Below, piece after piece: positions 55,995-64,000 of a stretch of DNA of 64,000 bases. The notes under the pieces were generated by a model that was not told where the DNA came from, did not search any database, and saw only the letters and a list, made by a program, of their open reading frames with translations. Position 1 is the stretch's first letter, and each line of letters opens with the position of its first letter. Position numbers and translations under genes: made by a program. Source of the DNA: an uncultured Clostridia bacterium (lineage in GTDB: Bacteria > Bacillota > Clostridia > Christensenellales > Aristaeellaceae). The stretch spans positions 1 through 64,000 of the forward strand of contig CAKUCW010000004.1 of assembly GCA_934643825.1 (NCBI GenBank), in the 5' to 3' direction.

Positions 55995-57759
55995 TAGCGT
56001 AGTCCTCCTTTACTGGAAAACTAATGGTGACAGTCGTGCCCATGGCAGGCTGGCTGTCGATGGTAAAGCAATAGTCATTTTGAAAATACAGGCGCAGCTG
56101 CCTAACAATGTTTTTCAGGGCAAAATGATGACCGCTGGTTTCCGCTTCCTCCGTGGGATTCTGTATATCCTCGCGCAGGGATTCCAGCTTTTCGGCGGAC
56201 ATGCCTACGCCGTTGTCCTCCACGGTATAAACCAGCCATCCGTTTTCTGCCTGAGTGAAACTGACCCGGAGTTTGCCGCCCAGCTGTTGGCGCAAACCGT
56301 GCTGGTAAGCGTTTTCGACAATGGGCTGGAAAAAGTACTTGTACGTTTTTTTATTTTCCAACCCGGGCGCTACGGTAATCTGAACATCCATGCCGTTATC
56401 CATGCGCGTATTGACGAGCATCAGGTACGAGCGGAGGATTTCCGCTGCCTGGCGCACGGTGATGGTGTCGCTGCCCTCGTTAAGCGTCAGGCGGAAGAAA
56501 CGGGAGAGGTTGAAAATCATTTCCGAAATCTGGGGAACATGGTTGGCGTTGGCAACCCAATGGATGCTGTCCAATGTGTTATAGAGGAAATGTTCCTTCA
56601 ACTGATTCTGAATATAGCGCAGTTCGAAGTCGTTTTTCAGGATGCGCGTTTCATAATTTTCGCGAATCAGATGCTCGATACTGCCCAGAAGCACATTGAA
56701 TTGCTGCCCGATCCGCCCCAGCTCATCCTGTCGATTCAATTCCACCCGCACGCTCAAATCGCCCTGTTCCGCCACACGCATGGCGTTGCTCAGCGTGCGA
56801 ACCGGGACGATGATCTGGTTATACAGATAAATAGAGAGCAGCAGGAAAATGACAATCAGGCAGGTATGAAACAGCCCTGAATAGGAACGAAATACATCCT
56901 GAGCGGAGGAAAAGCAGCTCACCGGACCCCACAGGTAGTAATCCCAGCCCGTATAGGAAGAATGGAAGCGAACAGCCAGATAGCGCCGCCCTTGGGCGGT
57001 ATAAACGCTCCATTTTTCGTTTTCCTGCCGGAACTGCTCCACATCCATGCCGCCTGACGACAGAACGGGCGTATCGATTCCGTCAAAGCGGATCATCAAG
57101 CCGATTTCCTCGTCCGGAAACAGGCTGCGGTAACGGCTTGTCAGGGTTTCCAGCGGAAAGCTGAGCCGAAGATTCAGGTTTTGCGACGGTTTGTCAGCCG
57201 CGAAGGGCATGGAATAGCTGACGATCTGGTTTTCGTCGGGTCTGATATACCAAGCCCTTGGCTTTGCGCCCTGCGGCATGCTGACCTCGTTAATCTGTTC
57301 GGGAGAAGGGGAACGGAAGAGCTTCCGGGTGGCATAGAGCTTGCTGGAAAAGAGAATATCCGCATAGGGGTTATACAGATCGATCTCGGAGAGATAGGTG
57401 TTGCTGAGGTAATAGTGATACAGCGTGCGGCTCATGGAGCGCAGGGTGTAGAAGGTTTTGGCATCCCGACCGCCGCTCAGAAACTCCGGGGAAAAGCTGG
57501 TATCAAAAAAGAGCGGATCAGCCTGAATCTGGCTCTGCAAGCCATTGCCGCCGCGCAGAATTTCATCCATGGTGCTGGAGAGGGAACGCAAGGAAACGAC
57601 GCAGCGTTCTCCGGCATCCAGAATGGCTTGCCGATCGGAGGAGCGATATAAGAGGCTGAACACCAGCAGCATGGGTACGGCAAAAATCAAAATGCAGGAC
57701 AGCATCATTCGAAACAGGATGCTGCGGCGCATTTTCCAGCAATCACGAAAAATCCGCAT
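55969..57759 (-). CDS. YesM-type sensor histidine kinase
   Basis: About 596 residues. Two transmembrane helices (about 15-35 and 300-320) enclose a large extracellular sensing domain. A HAMP domain follows (VPVRTLSNAMRVAEQGDLSV), then the His_kinase domain with His390 in HFLYNTLDSIHW and a HATPase domain (PIVENAYQHG, VEDNGVGM). The residues before the His are QLKEHF instead of the usual QINPHF. The start is uncertain; I use the ATG at 57759, which gives a family-like N-terminus, though the frame is open to a TTG at 57840. Confidence 0.9.
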   Translation of the reverse strand: MRIFRDCWKMRRSILFRMMLSCILIFAVPMLLVFSLLYRSSDRQAILDAGERCVVSLRSLSSTMDEILRGGNGLQSQIQADPLFFDTSFSPEFLSGGRDAKTFYTLRSMSRTLYHYYLSNTYLSEIDLYNPYADILFSSKLYATRKLFRSPSPEQINEVSMPQGAKPRAWYIRPDENQIVSYSMPFAADKPSQNLNLRLSFPLETLTSRYRSLFPDEEIGLMIRFDGIDTPVLSSGGMDVEQFRQENEKWSVYTAQGRRYLAVRFHSSYTGWDYYLWGPVSCFSSAQDVFRSYSGLFHTCLIVIFLLLSIYLYNQIIVPVRTLSNAMRVAEQGDLSVRVELNRQDELGRIGQQFNVLLGSIEHLIRENYETRILKNDFELRYIQNQLKEHFLYNTLDSIHWVANANHVPQISEMIFNLSRFFRLTLNEGSDTITVRQAAEILRSYLMLVNTRMDNGMDVQITVAPGLENKKTYKYFFQPIVENAYQHGLRQQLGGKLRVSFTQAENGWLVYTVEDNGVGMSAEKLESLREDIQNPTEEAETSGHHFALKNIVRQLRLYFQNDYCFTIDSQPAMGTTVTISFPVKEDYASVSADDCR

Positions 57760-57824
57760 GAGATGTCTTGTATGATTCGAATGAAAACCGAAATCACACA
57801 TTCCTTTCATTTTTGTTGACCGGG

Positions 57825-57850
57825 GAGCGCCCTTTTGCAAAAGGGCTCCG
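57825..57850. other. Palindromic hairpin at the kinase 5' end
   Basis: GGAGCGCCCTTTT and AAAAGGGCTCC form a stem around GC. It lies between the kinase start and the divergent regulatory region. Confidence 0.6.
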
Positions 57851-57882
57851 GCGCATCCGGTACGACGATGAATCCCATTTTA

Positions 57883-57949
57883 GTTCAACTTCATTTTAAC
57901 ATAAACCTTCTTTATGTGCGTTCAATTTACTTGTTATTTGAAGTTTAAC
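57883..57949. promoter_or_regulatory. Nested inverted repeats in the divergent control region
   Basis: GTTCAACTTCA (57883-57893) and TGAAGTTTAAC (57939-57949) are inverted with 10 of 11 matches; between them ACATAAA/TTTATGT (57899-57917) form a second dyad. Candidate binding sites for the YesN-type regulator. Confidence 0.4.
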
Positions 57950-58025
57950 GTGGGGAAAGGTCTTCTTCGTCGTCGCATTTTGGCGTTTTATGCCAGTTTC
58001 AGTATATCATTCTTGTCTGTTTTGT

Positions 58026-58040
58026 AAACCGAATCGGTTT
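58026..58040. promoter_or_regulatory. Perfect 15-bp palindrome upstream of the sugar operon
   Basis: AAACCGA-A-TCGGTTT, perfect 7-bp arms around one base, in an AT-rich spacer about 80 bases before the promoter. It looks like a repressor or activator operator of the LacI or TetR kind. Confidence 0.5.
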
Positions 58041-58117
58041 GTCTTTTTCAAAAAATGTAATGCAATCACAAAAAACGAATAAAACGACAAGTAAGTTTTC
58101 GTAAAATATACCTATTT

Positions 58118-58144
58118 TTGACTAAATCGACATTTTATTATAGT
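58118..58144 (+). promoter_or_regulatory. Weak promoter of the sugar operon
   Basis: TTGACT at 58118-58123 and TATAGT at 58139-58144 with a short 15-bp spacer. The poor spacing fits a promoter that needs an activator such as the divergent response regulator. Confidence 0.4.
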
Positions 58145-58188
58145 AAGATATGCGCTACAATTGAGTCAGCTAAAGGGGGAAGGAAAAT

Positions 58189-59007
58189 ATGATCTATACG
58201 AGCAACCTGGTTGTGGGTCTGGAAAAGGGACTGGATGCACCGGAAATGCTGCAGACCATCGCGGACGCTACCCATACCGGCGTAGAGTTTTTCCTGCATA
58301 CCTATGACCCGGAATACGTCCGAAAGACGGCGTTGATTCCGGAATGGCTGGGGCAAAGACCCCGCACCACGCACGGACCTTTCATCGGTGTGGAAGCGTC
58401 GAGCCCGGAAGGCGGTGCCGAGCATACGGCGATGCTGGAAGCTTATCGTTACGGCTTTGATACGGCGCGTGCCTTGGGCAGCCATCATCTGGTGTTTCAC
58501 ACCCATCAGCGGGTGATTCTCCCTGAGGAAAAAGAGCAGGCGCAGGCATGGTGCTTCCATAGCATCGAGCAGCTGCTGGAAATGAGCCGGGAAACCGGCG
58601 TTACGCTGCTGATTGAAAACCTGGGCATACAGAAAAAGGGCATCAGCCTGTTTGATGAGCAGGATTTTATCGCGCTGGTTGAGCGCTATCCCGAGGCGGG
58701 CTGCCTGATCGATATCGGTCACCTGCATGTGGCGGGCTGGGATATGGAGCATGTGCTGCATACGCTTGAAAACCGCATTTTGGGTTACCACCTGCATAAC
58801 AACAACGGCATCGACGATTCCCATCATCGCCTGTTGGACGGAACACTCGATGCGGAAAAATTCATGGAGCTGTACCGCCGCTATACGCCGAAAGCGGATT
58901 TGACGCTGGAATACGGCGATCAGTACAGAATAACGGCAAACGATGTCATAGACGATATTCGCTGGATTCAAAACCGGCTTCACGATGTCACCAAGCCGCA
59001 AGGCTAA
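58189..59007 (+). CDS. Sugar phosphate isomerase/epimerase-like TIM-barrel protein
   Basis: A 272-residue protein of the xylose isomerase-like TIM-barrel (AP endonuclease 2) family. Likely metal ligands are in GVEFF, HGPFIG, LLIENLG (Glu), IDIGHLH (Asp/His), YHLHNNNG (His) and LEYGD (Glu). Such enzymes isomerise or epimerise sugars or keto-sugars, or act on inositols. ATG with GGGGAAGGA. First gene of an operon with a sugar ABC importer, so it probably processes the imported compound. Confidence 0.88.
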   Translation: MIYTSNLVVGLEKGLDAPEMLQTIADATHTGVEFFLHTYDPEYVRKTALIPEWLGQRPRTTHGPFIGVEASSPEGGAEHTAMLEAYRYGFDTARALGSHHLVFHTHQRVILPEEKEQAQAWCFHSIEQLLEMSRETGVTLLIENLGIQKKGISLFDEQDFIALVERYPEAGCLIDIGHLHVAGWDMEHVLHTLENRILGYHLHNNNGIDDSHHRLLDGTLDAEKFMELYRRYTPKADLTLEYGDQYRITANDVIDDIRWIQNRLHDVTKPQG

Positions 59008-59037
59008 CGATAATCATTCTTTAAGGAGGAAGAAACC

Positions 59038-60339
59038 ATGAAGAAGATCCTGTCTCTTGTACTGACTCTGGCAGCACTGGTAAGCCTGCTGGTGGTTCCG
59101 GCGGCGGTCAGCGCCGAGGAGACCATTCAACTCACCTTCCACTACCCCGTTGGTGTGGGCGGCGATCTGGCTCTGCTGATTGAAAACATGGCTGCGGAAT
59201 TCACCAAGGAAAACCCCAATATTGTCATCAACCCGGTGTTCTGCGGTAACTCTACCGAGACCATGACCAAGACCGTGGCTGCCATTCAGGGCGGCAATGC
59301 GCCTGATTTTGCCATCCTGGGCAACAGCGAGCTGTATTCGCTGCTGAACCTGGAAGCGATCATCCCGCTGGATGATCTCATCGCTGCCGATGCCGATGGT
59401 GAGGAATACATCAACGATTTCTGGCCGGCGTTCCTGCAGAACTCCTACTATGAGGGCAGCATTTACTCCATCCCCTTCCAGCGCAGCACCATCATCATGT
59501 ACTACAACAAGGATGCTTTCCGCGCTGCCGGTCTGGATTCGGAGACGCCGCCCACCACTTGGGAAGAGCTTGCCGACTACGCGCAGAAGCTGACCATCCG
59601 CGACAACGCGGGCAACGTGGTGCAGTGGGGCGTGCAGATTTCCACCAACGACCCCTTCACCTTCAGCCCCTTCGTTCTGCAGAACAGCGAAAACGGCGAA
59701 AACCTGATGACCAGAGATGGCAAGACCGCGCTGTTCAACACGCAGGGCAACGTGGAAGCGCTGCAGTTCCTGGTTGATCTGTCTCAGAAGTACCATGCGA
59801 TGCCCGAAGGCGTGATCGTGTGGGCGGACTCCACCTCTAACTTCATGGCTGGCAACGCTGCCATGCTGTACATGTCCTCCGGCAGCCTGACCAACGTGCT
59901 GCAGAACACCGACTTTGAGGTTGGCACCTGCTTCCTGCCCGCCGGAAAGCGCTTTGGTTCCGCCACCGGCGGCGCAAACTTCTACATCTTTGACGGCATC
60001 AGCGACGAGAAGCTGGCGGCGACCTGGAAGTTCATCCGCTGGATGACCGAGCCGGAGCGTGCTGCTCAGTGGAGCATCGATACCGGTTACGTTGCCACCC
60101 GTCAGAGCTGCTTCGAGCTGGAAAGCCTGAAGGAGTACATGGATACCGTGCCGCAGACCAAGACCGCGGGCGACCAGCTGATCTACGCCGGCAGTGAGCT
60201 GATGCTTTATGACAACACCCGTTGCTGGGATATCCTGAAAAACGCGATTGATGCTGCGATGACCCTCGCCAAGACGCCTGCTGAGGCGCTGGCGGATGCT
60301 CAGGCTCAGGTGGATGACGTGCTGTCTGAGTTCCAGTAA
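59038..60339 (+). CDS. Carbohydrate ABC transporter solute-binding protein
   Basis: A 433-residue binding protein of the UgpB/MalE-like family (cluster B), which captures an oligosaccharide or glycerol-phosphodiester-like ligand. The signal peptide (residues 1-26) ends in a signal peptidase I site, AVSA before Glu, with no lipobox Cys, unusual for a Gram-positive binding protein. SIYSIPFQRSTIIMYYNKDAF and WKFIRWMTEPERAAQWS are family-typical. ATG with AAGGAGG. Confidence 0.92.
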   Translation: MKKILSLVLTLAALVSLLVVPAAVSAEETIQLTFHYPVGVGGDLALLIENMAAEFTKENPNIVINPVFCGNSTETMTKTVAAIQGGNAPDFAILGNSELYSLLNLEAIIPLDDLIAADADGEEYINDFWPAFLQNSYYEGSIYSIPFQRSTIIMYYNKDAFRAAGLDSETPPTTWEELADYAQKLTIRDNAGNVVQWGVQISTNDPFTFSPFVLQNSENGENLMTRDGKTALFNTQGNVEALQFLVDLSQKYHAMPEGVIVWADSTSNFMAGNAAMLYMSSGSLTNVLQNTDFEVGTCFLPAGKRFGSATGGANFYIFDGISDEKLAATWKFIRWMTEPERAAQWSIDTGYVATRQSCFELESLKEYMDTVPQTKTAGDQLIYAGSELMLYDNTRCWDILKNAIDAAMTLAKTPAEALADAQAQVDDVLSEFQ

Positions 60340-60368
60340 GAATTAACCCCGGAAAGATCAGTTTACCC

Positions 60369-60408
60369 ATGGGGTCAGAGGGACATCGGACTCTCTGACC
60401 CCCATTTT
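60369..60408 (+). terminator. Hairpin between binding-protein and permease genes
   Basis: ATGGGGTCAGAG/CTCTGACCCCCAT (one bulge) followed by TTTTG. It probably acts as a partial terminator or 3' stabiliser, so the binding protein is made in excess over the permeases. Confidence 0.7.
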
Positions 60409-60460
60409 GTATCAAATCGGCGGTTATTTTGAAAACCGTTATGAATAAGGAGGAAAAAAC

Positions 60461-61363
60461 ATGCAGTCTTCTGCCTCCAAACGCGGTCAGCTCCGGCGCG
60501 ATGCCTTGGGCTGGACCTTCATGCTGCCATCGCTGCTCTTCCTCGGCTGCTTTACGATGCTGCCGATCGGTAAGTCTGTCATTAACAGCTTTCAGAAAAT
60601 CAACCTGGGCAAAAAGACTTTTAAGTGGGTTGGGCTGACCAACTATCAGAAGGTTTTCAATGATCCGGTCTTTCATAAGGTTCTGCAAAACACGTTTCTC
60701 TTTTCTTTGGTCGTGATTCCGCTGAGCATGCTGCTGGGCTTTACTGTGGCTTCTCTGGTCAAGCGCAATTTTAAAGGCGTCGGCTTTGCTCGTGCATTGA
60801 TCTATTACCCGAACATCGCGCCGACCATCGGCTTTGCGACCGTGTGGACCTTCCTGCTGACCCCGGACGTGGGCTTCATCAGTCAGGTGAGCAAATGGAT
60901 GGGCATTCCCGCGATCGATTATCTGAACAACCCCAACTACGCCATCTACACCATCATGCTGGTGTATCTCTGGCGCGAGGTCGGCTTTGTCATGATCTTC
61001 TATACGTCGGGATTGCAGAACATTTCCCCGGAGTATTACGAAGCCGCCACGCTGGACGGCGCTTCCGCATGGATGGTTCTGCGCAAGATCACCTTGCCGC
61101 TGGTCAAGCCGACTACGGTGTTTGTGCTGACCTGCACCATGGCGAACTCCTTTAAGATGGTTGACCTGATTGTCACCATGACCACCAAGGGCGGACCTAA
61201 CAACGCGACCAACGTGCTGATGTACCACATCTATCAGACGGCTTTCTCCTACTGGGATATCGGAAAAGCGTCGGTCATGACGGTCATCATGCTGCTGTTC
61301 ATGCTGCTGGTTTCCGGCGTGCAGTTTGTTACCATGGATCGACACACGCACTACGACAACTAA
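60461..61363 (+). CDS. Sugar ABC transporter permease 1 (UgpA/MalF type)
   Basis: A 300-residue permease with six transmembrane helices. The EAA loop that docks to the ATPase is EAATLDGASAWMVLRKITLP (about 205-224), and GGPNNATNVLMYHIYQ is typical of this group. ATG with AAGGAGG. The next permease follows after 18 bases. Confidence 0.93.
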   Translation: MQSSASKRGQLRRDALGWTFMLPSLLFLGCFTMLPIGKSVINSFQKINLGKKTFKWVGLTNYQKVFNDPVFHKVLQNTFLFSLVVIPLSMLLGFTVASLVKRNFKGVGFARALIYYPNIAPTIGFATVWTFLLTPDVGFISQVSKWMGIPAIDYLNNPNYAIYTIMLVYLWREVGFVMIFYTSGLQNISPEYYEAATLDGASAWMVLRKITLPLVKPTTVFVLTCTMANSFKMVDLIVTMTTKGGPNNATNVLMYHIYQTAFSYWDIGKASVMTVIMLLFMLLVSGVQFVTMDRHTHYDN

Positions 61364-61381
61364 AGAGGGAGGTGTTCCTAC

Positions 61382-62194
61382 ATGGGAAAGAAGAAAATTC
61401 ATTTCGGCCCGATTCTGCTGTTGCTGGTCAGTCTCCTGTGGGCGATGCCTTTGCTGTGGGCTTTGACCACGGCGTTGAAACCTGCCAAGGAGTCCATGAT
61501 CGTCGGCTTTTCCAAGAATATTACGCTGGAAAACTTCAAAGTCGTGTTTTCGTCTGCACCGTTCCTGCAGTATGGTCTGAACACGGTTGTGATCGTGACG
61601 GGCATTCTGCTCGTGCAGCTGGTCACCGTTACGCTGGGAGCGTATGCGCTGGCATGCGTGGATTTCCGCGGAAAATGGCTGGCGGTAGGCTTGATCATGG
61701 TGCAGATCGTCATCCCTACGGACGTCCTGATCCTGCCTAACTACACAACGCTTCGCCATATGAACCTGCTGGATACGCGGCTGGGCATCATGCTGCCGTT
61801 CTTCGCTTCGTCTATGGGACTTCTCCTGCTGCGCGGCGCTTATAAGGGAATCCCCGTGGCGATTGCGGACGCCGCTAAAATCGACGGCGCCAACGTGTTC
61901 CAGACGCTGTGGAACGTGTATATCCCGTCCACCCGCGCTACCTATGTTGCCTTTGCCATCTGCTCCATCAGCACCCACTGGAACAGCTTCCTCTGGCCGA
62001 TGATCGTCATCAACTCGGTGGATAAGCGCCCGCTCACAGTCGGATTGTCCCTGTTTGCGAAGGCGAGCGAATCCGGACCGATGTGGGCAAAGATCTGTGC
62101 GGCTACGCTGGTGGTTATGGCGCCGCTGTACATCCTGTTCTGCTGCTTCCAAAATGTGTTTGTTGCAAGCCTTGTGCGTTCCGGTATGAAATAA
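61382..62194 (+). CDS. Sugar ABC transporter permease 2 (UgpE/MalG type)
   Basis: A 270-residue permease with six helices. The EAA loop appears as DAAKIDGANVFQTLWNVYIP (about 162-181). ATG with GGGAGGTG. No ATPase gene follows in the window, so the importer probably uses a shared MsmX-type ATPase encoded elsewhere, as is common in Firmicutes. Confidence 0.93.
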   Translation: MGKKKIHFGPILLLLVSLLWAMPLLWALTTALKPAKESMIVGFSKNITLENFKVVFSSAPFLQYGLNTVVIVTGILLVQLVTVTLGAYALACVDFRGKWLAVGLIMVQIVIPTDVLILPNYTTLRHMNLLDTRLGIMLPFFASSMGLLLLRGAYKGIPVAIADAAKIDGANVFQTLWNVYIPSTRATYVAFAICSISTHWNSFLWPMIVINSVDKRPLTVGLSLFAKASESGPMWAKICAATLVVMAPLYILFCCFQNVFVASLVRSGMK

Positions 62195-62313
62195 GCCGAC
62201 ACAGGGATATAGCTCAAGTCTGGGATGCTGCGCATCCGGGAAAACTGAATGGCAAGAATCCGTTGAGCGGCATCGCTCAATAGGGTAGAACCGTATATCC
62301 ATAAAATTCCTCA

Positions 62314-62352
62314 GCCAAGGAAGCCGAAGGCGACCGAGCTGAGGAATTTTTT
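62314..62352 (+). terminator. Terminator of the sugar operon
   Basis: AAATTCCTCAGC/GCTGAGGAATTT stem with a 13-base loop, then TTT. The rest of 62195-62672 has a repeat and two hairpins and no gene. Confidence 0.85.
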
Positions 62353-62418
62353 CGTTTAGGGATTTGTTGCGAAGCGATTGGTGCTTTTGGTGGGGGTGTT
62401 CAGAAGCTGAGGTCACTT

Positions 62419-62500
62419 AGACAAAAAGCTATTCTCCCCCGAGGGGGAGAATAGCCCTTTCCGCAAATGAAAGAATAGATGAATTTCCTGATTTTGCTAT
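62419..62500 (-). repeat. ~85-bp terminator-like repeat, copy C
   Basis: AGACAAAAAG, stem GCTATTCTCCCCC/GGGGGAGAATAGC with loop GA, then CCCTTTCCGCAAATGAAAGAAT through GATTTTGCTAT. Nearly identical to copy B over its whole length. On the minus strand it is hairpin plus TTTTTGTCT. Confidence 0.88.
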
Positions 62501-62596
62501 AAGTCACCGTTGGTGATCTTTTTGAACGTATAGGAAATTGCGCAAAATCGCCCGCGTAAGCAAGACTTTGATGCGTGGCAGACTTCGGCGGAGGTG

Positions 62597-62647
62597 AAGG
62601 CGGGCTCAGCCCGCTTTTTGACAGACGGACACGGTGTTTGCCGTGTC
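62597..62647. terminator. Two hairpins downstream of the repeat-protein gene
   Basis: GCGGG-CTCAG-CCCGC with a following TTTTT (plus-strand form, 62600-62619) and GACACGG-TGTTTG-CCGTGTC (62628-62647). The second lies 25 bases after the minus-strand stop codon at 62673 and may end that transcript. Confidence 0.55.
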
Positions 62648-62672
62648 AATGGGGTTATGGTTTTCGGGAAAA

Positions 62673-64000
62673 TCACGCTTCGGAATTGGTTCGAATCAGC
62701 ATCACGGGAATTTCCGGATCGGTGAAATCCAGCGTGAAGGAAGCTCCCTTGTCATTCGTTGTGACGGGAATTTCCATTTCACTGCCATCCGGCGCGATCA
62801 CCGTAAGGATTTTGCCATCCGACAGTTCTGCCGATTCGGCGGGCAGCGTAATCTTCACCTGACCCGTGGGCGCAGTCAATTCTCCTCCATATTCGAATGC
62901 GATGCTCAGATATGCGCCGTTCATCCGCACGATCGCTTCACCAGCGGGAAGCTTACCGGTTACGGCTGCCGTCTGCACTTTTTTGATCCGCTCCAGACGT
63001 TCGCCGTTTTCCACTGCGCCGCATACCGGACAGAAGATCAGGCTTTCATTTTCTTTCGTCTGGAATTCGAGGTTCCGGCAATTGGTCTTGTCCGTGTGCT
63101 TGCAGCCGTCGCGCCGACAATCAGCGCTGTGCATGTTATCTCCGCTTGGCGACCATTCGCCATACCGGTGCAGCAGCTTCTGCTCCGGATGATCAGTGTA
63201 GGTATCCTTGCAGCGGGAACAGATAGCGAGGGTGTAACCGTTCTTTACACAGGTGGGCTCTACGATGGTCATTTGATAATCGTGTCCCAGCGCGGGAAGC
63301 TCTGAGTAGGTGGTGTAGCTGCAGCGGGAGCAGGTGTCGTATTCGTTCCAGCCGATATCAAGGCAGGTCGGGGCTTTGGCGGCGTGTGGCACCAGGTCGT
63401 GGTTCAGTGCGGGAAGCTCTGAGTAGGTGGTGTAATTACAGCCATAGCGCTTGCAGGTTTCGTAGGCATCCCAGCCGATCTCGGTGCAGGTCGGAGCCTT
63501 TGCGTCATGCTTCACGATTTCATGCTCCAGCGCAGGGATTTCCTTGTAGGTGGTGTAATTACAGCCATAGCGCTTGCAGGTTTCGTAGGCATCCCAGCCG
63601 ATCTCGGTGCAGGTCGGAGCCTTTGCGTCATGCTTCACGATTTCATGCTCCAGCGCAGGGATTTCCTTGTAGGTGGTGTAATTACAGCCATCGCGCTTGC
63701 AGGTTTCGTAGGCATCCCAGCCGATCTCGGTGCAGGTCGGAGCCTTTGCGTCATGCTTCACGATTTCGTGCTCCAGGGCAGGAATTTCCTTGTACGTCGT
63801 GTAGCCGCAGCCCGCACGTTTACAAGTATCATAGGCCGTCCAGCCTTTTTCAAGGCAGGTCGCCGCTTTGGCTTTGTGATGCTCGACGTCGTGGGCGTTC
63901 GGGTCGGTATTGCCGTAAGGACTATTGCAGACATCACAATAGGCCGGTGACACGCAGGTCGCCGTACCGCCGGAGCAGTCCTGCGTTTCGGCGTGGCTGG
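62673..64000 (-). CDS. Large protein with 41-residue Cys/His repeats (5' end outside the window)
   Basis: The frame is open to the window edge, so the protein is longer than the 442 residues visible. About six tandem repeats of roughly 41 residues follow each other, of the form H-E-I-V-K-H...APTC-x10-C-x4-C-x-YTTY-x-PALE; repeats 2-4 are almost identical at DNA level with a 123-bp period. A CSRC unit, a CPVC-containing zinc-ribbon-like segment and a C-terminal beta domain (about the last 110 residues) follow. Paired cysteines suggest metal binding or disulfides. Such repeats occur in large cell-surface proteins of gut Clostridia; a signal peptide would be off the window. Function unknown. Confidence 0.8.
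   Translation of the reverse strand, partial: SHAETQDCSGGTATCVSPAYCDVCNSPYGNTDPNAHDVEHHKAKAATCLEKGWTAYDTCKRAGCGYTTYKEIPALEHEIVKHDAKAPTCTEIGWDAYETCKRDGCNYTTYKEIPALEHEIVKHDAKAPTCTEIGWDAYETCKRYGCNYTTYKEIPALEHEIVKHDAKAPTCTEIGWDAYETCKRYGCNYTTYSELPALNHDLVPHAAKAPTCLDIGWNEYDTCSRCSYTTYSELPALGHDYQMTIVEPTCVKNGYTLAICSRCKDTYTDHPEQKLLHRYGEWSPSGDNMHSADCRRDGCKHTDKTNCRNLEFQTKENESLIFCPVCGAVENGERLERIKKVQTAAVTGKLPAGEAIVRMNGAYLSIAFEYGGELTAPTGQVKITLPAESAELSDGKILTVIAPDGSEMEIPVTTNDKGASFTLDFTDPEIPVMLIRTNSEA
63398..63780. repeat. In-frame 123-bp tandem repeats
   Basis: Near-identical 123-bp units, for example 63521 and 63644 start the same CATGCTCCAGCGCAGGG. They encode the repeats of the surrounding gene and are likely to vary in number by recombination. 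Confidence 0.9.

Noticed and set aside
62689..62700. tRNA T-loop-like GGTTCGAATC
   Set aside because: It lies in the C-terminal coding part of the repeat protein, and no acceptor or anticodon arms can be formed around it.
63398..63780. CRISPR-like regular repeats
   Set aside because: The 123-bp period is in frame, repeats touch each other without unique spacers, and they encode the repeated protein.

Overview
The window looks like chromosomal DNA of a Gram-positive anaerobe of the class Clostridia, probably a gut commensal. The evidence is strong AGGAGG-type ribosome binding sites, housekeeping promoters close to TTGACA-17-TATAAT, GTG and TTG starts, a moderately high GC content (by eye, mid to high fifties), and gene content of YesM/YesN two-component regulators, PucR, Rrf2, DUF1846, TIGR04076 and ECF sigma factors with membrane anti-sigma partners. 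I cannot place it to genus. No tRNA, rRNA, CRISPR array, transposase or phage gene is visible.

Layout. Bases 1-9.4 kb (mostly minus strand) hold an ECF sigma/anti-sigma pair, a small DUF2750 gene between two identical hairpins, a glycosyltransferase, two tandem class IV (D-amino-acid type) aminotransferases, a HAD phosphatase coupled to a MATE exporter, a divergent AraC regulator and an unknown small protein. From 9.4 to 19.1 kb one long operon encodes a ten-subunit Mrp/Mbh-type cation/proton antiporter. It follows the MbhA-H gene order and then adds three more antiporter-like subunits, with no hydrogenase subunits. A strong promoter and a foldable leader precede it. From 19.5 to 29.2 kb come a second MATE exporter, an Rrf2 regulator divergent from cysK, an HD protein, a kinase-MATE operon behind a tandem-hairpin leader, Hsp20, a DUF308 protein, a PucR regulator and two small proteins. 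From 29.3 to 38.0 kb come an exported flavin-type split-barrel protein, an adaptor-ATPase-permease-adaptor MacAB-like cluster, and a MarR-controlled heterodimeric ABC exporter.

From 38.1 to 52.2 kb lie an NCS2 purine permease with a possible attenuator, a small membrane protein, rpoB-rpoC (without the usual ribosomal protein genes upstream), DUF1846 and pyrG. From 52.2 to 54.0 kb is a second ECF sigma/anti-sigma pair built like the first. From 54.6 to 62.2 kb a YesN/YesM system is divergent from a carbohydrate operon (TIM-barrel isomerase, solute-binding protein, two permeases, no ATPase). The window ends inside a large minus-strand protein made of 41-residue Cys/His repeats.

Families of short non-coding repeats run through the intergenic spaces: an ~85-bp element with a strong hairpin (four copies, three of them placed as terminators of minus-strand genes), a 71-bp direct repeat pair, and palindrome-plus-hairpin elements. 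The points most worth a second look are the extended antiporter operon and its leader, the tandem-hairpin leader of the kinase-MATE operon, and the terminator-like repeat family. These are inferences from reading the sequence; no database search was possible.
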